Origin: an uncultured Bacteroides sp.
GTDB lineage: Bacteria; Bacteroidota; Bacteroidia; Bacteroidales; Bacteroidaceae
Direction: 5' to 3'
Assembly: GCA_900557355.1 (NCBI GenBank)
Contig: USSR01000019.1
Location: 1-22,593, forward strand
Length of the DNA: 22,593 nt
Below, piece by piece: positions 15,570-22,593 of the stretch (the first letter of the stretch is position 1; every line of letters starts with the position of its first letter). The notes under the pieces were generated by a model. The model saw only the letters and a list, made by a program, of their open reading frames with translations, made no database searches and was not told the DNA's origin. Made by a program: the position numbers and the translations under genes.

Positions 15570-17360
15570 TTATTTTAAAATGATTTTTTGTTGATACGTC
15601 GTATCATTAGCTAAAGTAACAGAAACAATATAAACTCCAGAGGAAAGCTGTTGCAATGATATGGGTTGAGTTACATTATCCCATTTCATAACACCTTTTC
15701 CAGAGAGATCTGTAACAACGATATCCTTAATTAACTCATTGGAATGAATTATTAATGTTTTGCTTTCCAGATATATTTTGAAAGAACTGGTTTCCTGTTC
15801 TGATTCAACGCCTGTAGTAGTGATATTAATATCAAAACTAAGTTTATCATTCTCTACAACTAAGTTTGTGATACGTAATCCTCCATCACTATCATCAGAT
15901 AAGAAAGGTTTCGGATAGGTTTTATCCGTCATTACTGCTCCAGCGTTTGTTTGATAAGCAGCCTCGTCTAGAAAACCATTTTCAACTAAGGAACCATAAG
16001 GGCGATAGATATAGACCTCATCAGGAGGACCATTCCGGTTACCATTAGATACAGTTGTATTGATTCTATAAATTAATAAACCGGATCTTGGAATGTTCTT
16101 TTCGTATTTTCCTTCTTTCTTTCTATATTCCAAAACATAGTATTCATTCGCATTGGATGAATTTATTTTGTAACAAGAGTTATCTGGACCTTGAGAAAGG
16201 GGTACTAATGAATATCTACCGGTAGTCGTAATTTCCGGAATTTCAGTAATCCAACTTTTACCTGCATACATCCACTTCATGTAGGCTCCCATATGACACC
16301 AGCCACTATTCATTAAATCCCAAGCACCAACAGGGTCTAGAGTTTTACTTTCTTCACTGTAATGATATAAGTCCGGAGCTCCTAAAGCATGAAACATTTC
16401 ATGGCAGAGGGTATTAACAGTTACTTGGTTTTCCGGTTGAAAAACATAATCCATTACACGCTTGCCATGTATATAGCATTCTTTTGTATAAAGTGACCAA
16501 CGATGTGCCCATAATAAATCACTCCATCCGTCACTATTTCCTTGAACAACAAAACAGATATTATCAACATATCCGTCATTATCATTATCTATTTCATCTG
16601 GAGTAAACTCTTGTTCAATAATACTTCTCATTGCATCAACTGCATTCTGAACAAGATTATGTTCTCTCATTGTAGATTCTTCACTGGTTTTATATCCATC
16701 CGGATTAGTCGTTGCATTATAAGCCCGGTAGAAACCTCTGTTATGAAAATCTACATAACCCACATTATTAGCTTCTAAATCAGCATGAGGAAAGAAATGA
16801 GACTGGATAGTCAAATTATCATAAGAAACTTCTAAGTAATAATCCTTAAGGGAACCTGTAGAAGAGGTAGTACTATTAAAGCGGCTGTCGTATACACTTC
16901 TCTTTTTTGAGAAAGTAGTAGCATCTTGGAAAGATATAAATATTACAATATTATTCAAAGGCTTTTTATGAGAAGCATATTGAGGTTGAAACATTCCCCT
17001 TGTCCGCGATAAAGGTTGCAAACGTTCACGACGAACATCATATTTTTCTTTGGAAATTTTTAACCAAGGTTTGAGCTTTGTATCAGCTATCGATGTTTTT
17101 CCTACTAAAAATGGTGAAGGAACCAATTCTCCCATATCATTTTTCTCAGCATAATAGCAGTAACCATCTTCTCCTTGCAATACTGTATAACCATCTTTGT
17201 CATGCACCCAATGGTAAAACTCATCCCCTGAAGCATACAGCGTTAATTGACTTCCATCAGGTTGGGTAACTGTTGTTTCAAGAAAGCTAAAAGGAGCAGC
17301 ATACATCCAGCAGAAAATGTTGCACCAAAAACAAATCAAAAGTAATCTTTTCTTTATCAT
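15570..17360 (-). CDS. M6 family (immune inhibitor A-like) zinc metalloprotease with sorting-like tail
   Basis: Exported metalloprotease. I use the ATG at 17358-17360 (MIKKRLLLICFWCNIFCWMYAA), which gives a good signal peptide; a TTG six codons earlier is less likely. In this 596-residue numbering the N-terminal domain (about 25-110) contains the typical TLYASGDEFYHWVHDKDGYTV. The zinc motif HEMFH is at 320-324, continuing into ALGAPDLYHY, the HExxHxxGxPD form of M6 peptidases. A calcium-loop-like DEIDNDNDGYVDN sits at 255-267. The final 75 residues (IVVTDLSGKGVMKW ... LSSGVYIVSVTLANDTTYQQKIILK) resemble a type A sorting tail, as in the two C10 proteases. The start codon lies only 12-18 bases after a complete terminator hairpin with no room for a promoter between them, so expression seems to depend on read-through from the SusC-B operon. 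Confidence 0.93.
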   Translation of the reverse strand: MIKKRLLLICFWCNIFCWMYAAPFSFLETTVTQPDGSQLTLYASGDEFYHWVHDKDGYTVLQGEDGYCYYAEKNDMGELVPSPFLVGKTSIADTKLKPWLKISKEKYDVRRERLQPLSRTRGMFQPQYASHKKPLNNIVIFISFQDATTFSKKRSVYDSRFNSTTSSTGSLKDYYLEVSYDNLTIQSHFFPHADLEANNVGYVDFHNRGFYRAYNATTNPDGYKTSEESTMREHNLVQNAVDAMRSIIEQEFTPDEIDNDNDGYVDNICFVVQGNSDGWSDLLWAHRWSLYTKECYIHGKRVMDYVFQPENQVTVNTLCHEMFHALGAPDLYHYSEESKTLDPVGAWDLMNSGWCHMGAYMKWMYAGKSWITEIPEITTTGRYSLVPLSQGPDNSCYKINSSNANEYYVLEYRKKEGKYEKNIPRSGLLIYRINTTVSNGNRNGPPDEVYIYRPYGSLVENGFLDEAAYQTNAGAVMTDKTYPKPFLSDDSDGGLRITNLVVENDKLSFDINITTTGVESEQETSSFKIYLESKTLIIHSNELIKDIVVTDLSGKGVMKWDNVTQPISLQQLSSGVYIVSVTLANDTTYQQKIILK

Positions 17361-17372
17361 ATTATTGATTTT

Positions 17373-17412
17373 AAACAAAATAAGGTCACCCCATCAAATA
17401 GGTGACCTTATT
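17373..17412 (-). terminator. Internal rho-independent terminator (or attenuator) before the M6 protease gene
   Basis: A perfect 12-bp stem (AATAAGGTCACC at 17401-17412 read on the minus strand, complement at 17379-17390) with a 10-base loop is followed by TTGTTT. It lies 24 bases after the Calx-beta lipoprotein stop and 18 bases before the M6 ATG. Partial read-through would set a lower level for the two downstream genes. Confidence 0.85.
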
Positions 17413-17435
17413 CTTAAATGACTATAAGGAAGGAA

Positions 17436-18320
17436 TTATTTTGCTTTCGTAGCTACAACGCCATCCATAAGTAAGGTAAAGAAGCCACCAGATGCGCCTG
17501 TAGATGGATGAATTGCTTGGAATCCAAATCCATATTCAAACGTAATTACTCCATTCTCAAAAATTCCAGCTAAAGCACTCACTGTATATAAATCTTCTCC
17601 CTCTACATGAGTGGCCCTGAAGTAACGGTTCCATGCATCTGTAGGTTTCGGCATAGGACCTATATATTGATTATCTTTCATTGCAACCACAATTTCCCCA
17701 TCTACTTCTTCCACACTCATTTTGGCAAGAGTTCCATAACCAAAATTCACATTTAATACGTTCGTATCTTCATCAGAAGCGCTAATTACTGCTGGAACGC
17801 TTACCGGAGTAACTTCATCGAAAGCAGAAATACCAGTTATATTATAAGTTCCGATTATAGCTGCCCACGGATGTTCGTCGTCTACAATCGTAACGAGAAC
17901 ACTATTTTGTTCAGATTCTAGTAATTTAGGAGATGTCGCTGAGATAATAATTTTAAAAGTCTTTTTTCCGGTAAAGACATCATTATCTATCGGTCTTACA
18001 ATTACATTTTGTACTCCACAACCATCTTCAAAAACAATCTCTTTGTTTTCAATAACAAAGTCTGTTCCTTCAATGGCCGGACTACTTTCTCCTTCGGAAG
18101 AAGCTGTAAGGGTTACCGTTACTTTTCCACTCCCTTTAATCCCTGCTAAAGCAAGAGGGATTTGAAGGGGCTCGGTAGCATTTTCATCTACTGAAGCTGT
18201 CGTTGTCGGAAAACTTGCGTTAGAATCTGCCGCTCTGAATGATTGTGATTCGTTATCATCACATGCAGCAAAAGTAAACAACAACCCGACAGCCAATATT
18301 AAATATGTCAATTTTTTCAT
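17436..18320 (-). CDS. Surface lipoprotein with Calx-beta domain, accessory subunit of the SusCD-B operon
   Basis: A 294-residue lipoprotein: signal peptide ending in the lipobox TFAAC with Cys20, followed by the acidic DDNE that suits surface export. Residues about 33-148 fit a Calx-beta domain (SVDENATEPLQIPLAL, KVTVTLTASS, GTDFVIENKEIVFEDGCGVQNVIVRPIDNDVFTGKKTFKIII, VLVTIVDDEHPW). Residues about 152-294 form a second beta-rich domain (GTYNITGISAFDEVTPV ... NVNFGYGTLAKMSVEEVDGEIVVAMKDNQY ... FTLLMDGVVA) I cannot assign. It starts 19 bases after SusD-B, in the position where Sus-type operons encode extra ligand-binding lipoproteins. From memory, the B. thetaiotaomicron peptide-binding SusCD complex BT2261-2264 also carries extra lipoproteins; whether this is an orthologue I cannot test. 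A terminator follows. Confidence 0.88.
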   Translation of the reverse strand: MKKLTYLILAVGLLFTFAACDDNESQSFRAADSNASFPTTTASVDENATEPLQIPLALAGIKGSGKVTVTLTASSEGESSPAIEGTDFVIENKEIVFEDGCGVQNVIVRPIDNDVFTGKKTFKIIISATSPKLLESEQNSVLVTIVDDEHPWAAIIGTYNITGISAFDEVTPVSVPAVISASDEDTNVLNVNFGYGTLAKMSVEEVDGEIVVAMKDNQYIGPMPKPTDAWNRYFRATHVEGEDLYTVSALAGIFENGVITFEYGFGFQAIHPSTGASGGFFTLLMDGVVATKAK

Positions 18321-18339
18321 TTGTTTCCGTTTTTAGAAA

Positions 18340-19782
18340 TTAATACTTGTTTTGAATCATATTCTCATTAGCATCTATTTCGCTTTGTGGAATAGGCAGG
18401 AGATAGTAAGGACTGTCTGCAGATACTTCTTGAGCACCGGCAGGAGCACCTGTACCATCAGCTAAGAAACCTAAACCATCACGCTCCAAATCTTCATGTC
18501 TGCGCTTTAAGTCAAAGAAACGGTGCCCTTCAAATGCCAGTTCCAAACGTCTTTGTAACTGAATGGCTTTTTCCAAACTCTCACCACTTTCATTACCTGC
18601 TTCATAATCTGAATAACGTTTTGAGCGTACAATATTCAAGTCTGCCAAAGCAGGAGTATACTGCTTCAAATTGTAATTAGCTTCTGCACGAGTCAAGTAC
18701 ATTTCTGCAGTACGTATAAGAGGAATATCAACCAGACCGGCAGAGGCACCACCATTAGCCCATTTCCATACCATATTGCAATCACCACTTTCGCTGGTAA
18801 CCATTTTGATAACAGAATTACGGCAGTCAGTGGTTGTATACAGTTCTCTTAATCCGCAAGAAACAGAATAATTACCTACATAGCTGGTTGTAGCACCCTG
18901 TCCCCAGCTGTTGCCAGGTAGAATTCCATCATCTGATTTAAGTGCTATGCGGAATAAAACCTCAGGAACTGCCATACTGGTAGTATATACTTTGCTGAAA
19001 CCTTGAGTATCCGCCATATCAGAGCCATCACCTGTAATAGCAGCTGTTGCATTTGTTACAGCTAATTGATTTTCACCCATTGTTAGATACACGCGTGCCA
19101 AAATAGCACAAACAGATTTCTTATTTAAGCGATAATTGATTTTAGCATTGTAATCATCGCTCATCAATCCTTTCGCTCTTTCCAAATCTTCTACCAACCA
19201 TGTATATACCTCTTTCACAGTATTACGTGCCGGAAAATCAGTTTCCGTATCTTTTTTATAAGTAACTCCTAAATCACCGTCAGAAGCCTGCTGATAGTTT
19301 CTACCATATAAACGTACCAGATCAAAATGTATCATGCCACGTAAAGCCAGACATTCAGCAAGTAGGTTGGCACCTAACTTTTTATCTGCTTCAGCTATTT
19401 CCATACCATCCAAACGGGTAATAACCTCATTAGCACCTAAAATACCATTATAAGCAGCAGACCACATACCAGTTACACCATATGTATCAGCGTAAAACTT
19501 GAAATCGGCAAATTCATTGTAAATCAAACGGCCGTCACGATTCAATGTTAGATTATCGGACATAACGTCTGGAACCATCAACATAAACTCGGTGGTATAA
19601 GATGCCGAACGAATTGATTCATATACACTATTGGTTGTATTATCAAAGTCTTGCATAGACTCTAGTGCATTGTCACTATTCAGAGAGTCATGAGGAGTGG
19701 TATCCAGAAAACCAGAACATCCGGTCAGTGACAAACTAAAAAGAGCAACTGCTGGTATTATTGTTTTTTTAATTAATTTCAT
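18340..19782 (-). CDS. SusD/RagB-type outer-membrane lipoprotein (SusD-B)
   Basis: SusD-family lid of the SusC-B pump. I start it at the ATG at 19780-19782 (MKLIKKTIIPAVALFSLSLTGC), giving 480 residues with lipid Cys22; the ATG at 19804-19806 would add eight residues before a normal signal peptide. The N-terminal part has FLDTTPHDSL, the familiar SusD opening, then helical repeats (GANLLAECLALRGMIHFDLVRLYG at about 138-161). The C-terminal SusD block includes IPLIRTAEMYLTRAEANYNL and LEKAIQLQRRLELAFEGHRFFDLKRR, ending with YLLPIPQSEIDANENMIQNKY. It follows SusC-B by 33 bases and precedes the Calx-beta lipoprotein by 19, so the three form one operon. It is clearly diverged from SusD-A, pointing to different ligands. 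Confidence 0.95.
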   Translation of the reverse strand: MKLIKKTIIPAVALFSLSLTGCSGFLDTTPHDSLNSDNALESMQDFDNTTNSVYESIRSASYTTEFMLMVPDVMSDNLTLNRDGRLIYNEFADFKFYADTYGVTGMWSAAYNGILGANEVITRLDGMEIAEADKKLGANLLAECLALRGMIHFDLVRLYGRNYQQASDGDLGVTYKKDTETDFPARNTVKEVYTWLVEDLERAKGLMSDDYNAKINYRLNKKSVCAILARVYLTMGENQLAVTNATAAITGDGSDMADTQGFSKVYTTSMAVPEVLFRIALKSDDGILPGNSWGQGATTSYVGNYSVSCGLRELYTTTDCRNSVIKMVTSESGDCNMVWKWANGGASAGLVDIPLIRTAEMYLTRAEANYNLKQYTPALADLNIVRSKRYSDYEAGNESGESLEKAIQLQRRLELAFEGHRFFDLKRRHEDLERDGLGFLADGTGAPAGAQEVSADSPYYLLPIPQSEIDANENMIQNKY

Positions 19783-19815
19783 ACGAGTGTCTTTTTTGAA
19801 ATTCATAAATAATAA

Positions 19816-22593
19816 TTAGAAACCTATTTCAATACCGAACATGATCGTTCTGGAAGCCGGGTAGCTAAAGTCAAGAACACCACCTGTAGCACCTGCACCT
19901 GTACCTGCAGGTGAATCACCTACCTCAGGGTCAAGTCCTTTAAATCCTGTTACAGTAAACAGATTCAAACCTTGTGCAAAAAGTCGTAACTTCTCTACAT
20001 GGGCTACCTTTAGCCATTGCTTCGGGAAAGTATATGCCAAGGTTAAGTTTCTCAAACGTAAGTATGAAGCATCTTCCAGATATCTGGTAGACTGATAAGA
20101 ACTATTGTTGATACTTTGTTTGGGCACATTAGTTATATCTCCCGGATTTTTCCATTGGTCATACAGCATACTCTTATCTTGGTTATTACCATACTGTGCA
20201 CCATCACTTTCCGTAAAGAAACGAATATGATTATAGATATAATTTCCACCAGAGAAGTAGAAATCTGCAGCTAATTCCCATCCTTTATATGACAGATTTG
20301 CACCAAAAGAACCAAAATATTTGGGGTCAGGAGTCTTACCATCTAAAACTACAGCGTCATTTGAATTGTAAGTATTGGTAATTCTGCCATCTGCAGTATA
20401 GTACAAAGCGTCACCATTGGCAGGATTTACTCCAGCCCAACGAACCATCTTATAGACATTGATAGGATAGCCTTCCTTAATCAGGTTATTCCAACCAACA
20501 GAAATATCATTTCCCTTATATAATTTTTTGATTTCATTCTTATTTTGAGAAATCATTCCATTCAATGTCAGTTTCCAGTCATTGGTTCTGATAAGATCAC
20601 CACTGATAGAGAGTTCATACCCTTTGTTCATCAATTCACCAACATTATCAATACGACTTGAGAACCCTGAAGTCATAGACAAACGAGTTGAAAGTAACAA
20701 ATCGGTTGTTTTACGTTGGTAGACATCAAATGTAACATTTAAACGTGAATCGAACAAAGAAGCATCCAAACCCACAGATGCCTGCATACTCTTTTCCCAA
20801 GATAAGTCAGGGTTCGGTAAACGTGCAGGATAAGCAGTTGATGCACCATTATAGCTACCATAACCATATACACCTTGTGCAGCATAATCACCAATGTTAT
20901 TATTACCACTGGTACCTACACTACCACGAACTTTCAAACGAGTAAGCCAGCTTACATCTTGCAAGAATGATTCACGTTCCATGTTCCAGCCTAAACCTAC
21001 AGCCCAGAACATACCATATTGGTTATCTGCTCCAAAACGTGAAGAACCATCCCAACGAATTGCTGCATCAATAATGTATTTACTATCATAAGTATAACCG
21101 GCAGTTGCCAGATATGAAAGCATTCTCCAATCAGTAGTATTTCCTGCTACATCTTTATCTGTTGCTCCAACTGAAATAGCATCCAATTTACCAGTTGCAA
21201 AACCACTAACAGAAGCTGTCAGTGTACGGTAATGGCTGGATTGAGCTTCCATTGCAGCTGCAGCTTTTACTTCATGAACATCATTAAAAGTTTTGTCATA
21301 ACTCAACATATTGGTCCATACCCAAGTAGAACGTTGTTGAATACGATCGTTACGATAACCATAAGGTGAACCTAAAATCTGTGATAATTGAGATTCCGGT
21401 TTATTAAATTGGTAGTTTTGATATTGAGTAAAATCTACACCTGCTACCGTTGTATATTTGAGCTGATCCCAAATTCTCCATTCCAAATTGAAAGCTGCAA
21501 TAATTTTAAGTTTACTTAAGCTTGCAGGATTATTTGCAATATTCTCAAAAATATTAATTTGATTACCAGCAACCTTCATGTCAGTATTATAGCTACCATC
21601 TTCGTTATAAGGAGCATCATAAGGATTAGCGTTAAAGATATAGTTGAACGGATTCAAAGCATTACGGTCTGTTCTTAGCAAACCTTCCTTGGAAATACCT
21701 GCAGAAGAATTAAAGCCAATTTTCACTACATCTTTAATTTTATGCTCAAGATTAGCACGCAATGTACTTCTTCTAAGGTAAGAACCAGGTACTATAGCAT
21801 CCTGATCAAAATATTGGCCTGATAAATAGAAACGAGTAGCGTCAGTACCTCCTGCCACATTCAATTCATAAGACTGTGTAGTACCGGTACGGAAAATTTC
21901 ATCAGCCCAATTTGTATTTTTAGCAGCAGCAATTTCAGCATCAGTCATTGCTCCACCATTAGCTCCGCCAGATGAACCGCGGCCAATACCTAGCTGACGT
22001 TCATAAGTAAGCTTTTCTTGTGCATTCATCATTGTAAAATCACTATCAGATAAGGTTCTGGTAGAAATTCCAAAGATGGCTTTTAAGTCAATTGTAGTTT
22101 TACCACTTTGACCTTTCTTGGTTGTGATAAGAATAACACCATTAGAGCCCCTGGAACCATATATTGCGGTTGCAGATGCATCTTTCAATACAGACATATA
22201 TTCAATATCATTCGAGTTTAGTGCTGCAAAATCTGCAGAAGAAACAGGTACACCATCAATTACGAATAGTGGATCACTACCGGCAGATATAGAACTTGTA
22301 CCACGAATCTTAATATTAGCACTTGCTCCCGGACGTCCAGTTGCAGCAGTTACTTGCACACCTGCTGCTTTACCTTGTAATGCTTGGTCTACACTGTTTA
22401 CCGGTACTTTTGACAACTGATCAGCTTTTACTATTTCAACAGAACCGGTTAACGAACTCTTTTTTGCAGCACCATAAGCCACTACTACTACTTCATCAAG
22501 CATAGCAGCATCTGCCTTAAGCACGATCTTTAGATTGCGTTTAATTGCCACTTCTTGTGTCTGCATACCAATGTACGAAACCTGCAAAGTCTT
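19816..22593 (-). CDS. SusC/RagA TonB-dependent transporter (SusC-B), N-terminus beyond the window
   Basis: 925 residues of a SusC transporter, open to the last base of the window. It begins KTLQVSYIGMQTQEVAI, then MLDEVVVVAYG (TonB-box-like), plug motifs LQGKAAGVQVTA, IKIRGTSSISAGSDPLFVIDGVPV and DASATAIYGSRGSNGVILITTKKG, and a barrel ending in SRTIMFGIEIGF. The signal peptide and carboxypeptidase-D-like domain would be encoded just beyond the right edge, so whether it is expressed cannot be judged. It heads the operon with SusD-B, the Calx-beta lipoprotein and, past an internal terminator, the M6 protease. The first 33 bases of its visible frame match SusC-A at 30 positions, including an identical run of 12 and one of 13; downstream the two genes diverge quickly. 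Confidence 0.95.
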   Translation of the reverse strand, partial: KTLQVSYIGMQTQEVAIKRNLKIVLKADAAMLDEVVVVAYGAAKKSSLTGSVEIVKADQLSKVPVNSVDQALQGKAAGVQVTAATGRPGASANIKIRGTSSISAGSDPLFVIDGVPVSSADFAALNSNDIEYMSVLKDASATAIYGSRGSNGVILITTKKGQSGKTTIDLKAIFGISTRTLSDSDFTMMNAQEKLTYERQLGIGRGSSGGANGGAMTDAEIAAAKNTNWADEIFRTGTTQSYELNVAGGTDATRFYLSGQYFDQDAIVPGSYLRRSTLRANLEHKIKDVVKIGFNSSAGISKEGLLRTDRNALNPFNYIFNANPYDAPYNEDGSYNTDMKVAGNQINIFENIANNPASLSKLKIIAAFNLEWRIWDQLKYTTVAGVDFTQYQNYQFNKPESQLSQILGSPYGYRNDRIQQRSTWVWTNMLSYDKTFNDVHEVKAAAAMEAQSSHYRTLTASVSGFATGKLDAISVGATDKDVAGNTTDWRMLSYLATAGYTYDSKYIIDAAIRWDGSSRFGADNQYGMFWAVGLGWNMERESFLQDVSWLTRLKVRGSVGTSGNNNIGDYAAQGVYGYGSYNGASTAYPARLPNPDLSWEKSMQASVGLDASLFDSRLNVTFDVYQRKTTDLLLSTRLSMTSGFSSRIDNVGELMNKGYELSISGDLIRTNDWKLTLNGMISQNKNEIKKLYKGNDISVGWNNLIKEGYPINVYKMVRWAGVNPANGDALYYTADGRITNTYNSNDAVVLDGKTPDPKYFGSFGANLSYKGWELAADFYFSGGNYIYNHIRFFTESDGAQYGNNQDKSMLYDQWKNPGDITNVPKQSINNSSYQSTRYLEDASYLRLRNLTLAYTFPKQWLKVAHVEKLRLFAQGLNLFTVTGFKGLDPEVGDSPAGTGAGATGGVLDFSYPASRTIMFGIEIGF
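22582..22593. other. Right window edge inside a second copy of the candidate recombination site
   Basis: The last 12 bases, CTGCAAAGTCTT, equal the first 12 of the 17-base near-palindrome at 14525-14541. The remaining five bases fall outside. If the window edge is a contig end, it may mark an assembly break at a sequence shared by several SusC cassettes. Confidence 0.5.

Noticed and set aside
14525..22593. Simple inversion switching between SusC-A and SusC-B
   Set aside because: Both genes and sites read in the same direction; inversion needs opposite orientation. Only excision, or a third site outside the window, would work.
1..22593. CRISPR array, prophage, insertion sequence or antiphage system
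   Set aside because: No spaced direct repeats, transposase, integrase, nuclease or phage structural gene is visible on either strand.

Overview
The window looks like a chromosomal segment of a Bacteroides species. The evidence is paired SusC/SusD outer-membrane genes, lipoproteins with Bacteroides-type lipoboxes, C10 (streptopain-like) proteases, a DUF4954-type protein, and promoter elements of the Bacteroides form TAnnTTTG. Every gene I can support lies on the minus strand, so transcription runs from high to low coordinates. I see no tRNA, rRNA, CRISPR array, transposase or recombinase gene.

Region 1 (1-4451) is core housekeeping: the N-terminal two thirds of a class I fumarase (cut by the window edge), a 666-residue beta-helix protein of the DUF4954 type, and the ribosome-associated GTPase HflX.

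Region 2 (4492-9716) is secreted proteolysis. It holds two C10 cysteine proteases, each with its own promoter; the two promoters share a nearly identical 15-base element. The second protease overlaps by four bases with a small lipoprotein gene. A rho-independent terminator separates the two units.

Region 3 (9763-14557) is SusD-A and SusC-A. SusC-A has no start codon, no signal peptide, no N-terminal domain and no visible promoter. Its frame opens right after a stop codon, at a near-palindromic 17-base sequence inside the conserved KTLQ(I/V)SYIGM coding segment.

Region 4 (14558-22593) is SusC-B, SusD-B, a Calx-beta lipoprotein, an M6 metalloprotease and a small exported protein, apparently one operon with an internal terminator just before the M6 gene. 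SusC-B runs off the right edge, and the window stops inside the same near-palindromic sequence that marks the broken end of SusC-A.

Taken together, the locus reads as a peptide-scavenging region: exported C10 and M6 proteases would cut proteins outside the cell and two SusCD pumps would import the peptides. At least one SusC is stored as a silent, promoterless body that DNA rearrangement could join to an expressed N-terminal cassette. The gene calls are firm. The peptide role and the recombination model are inference.
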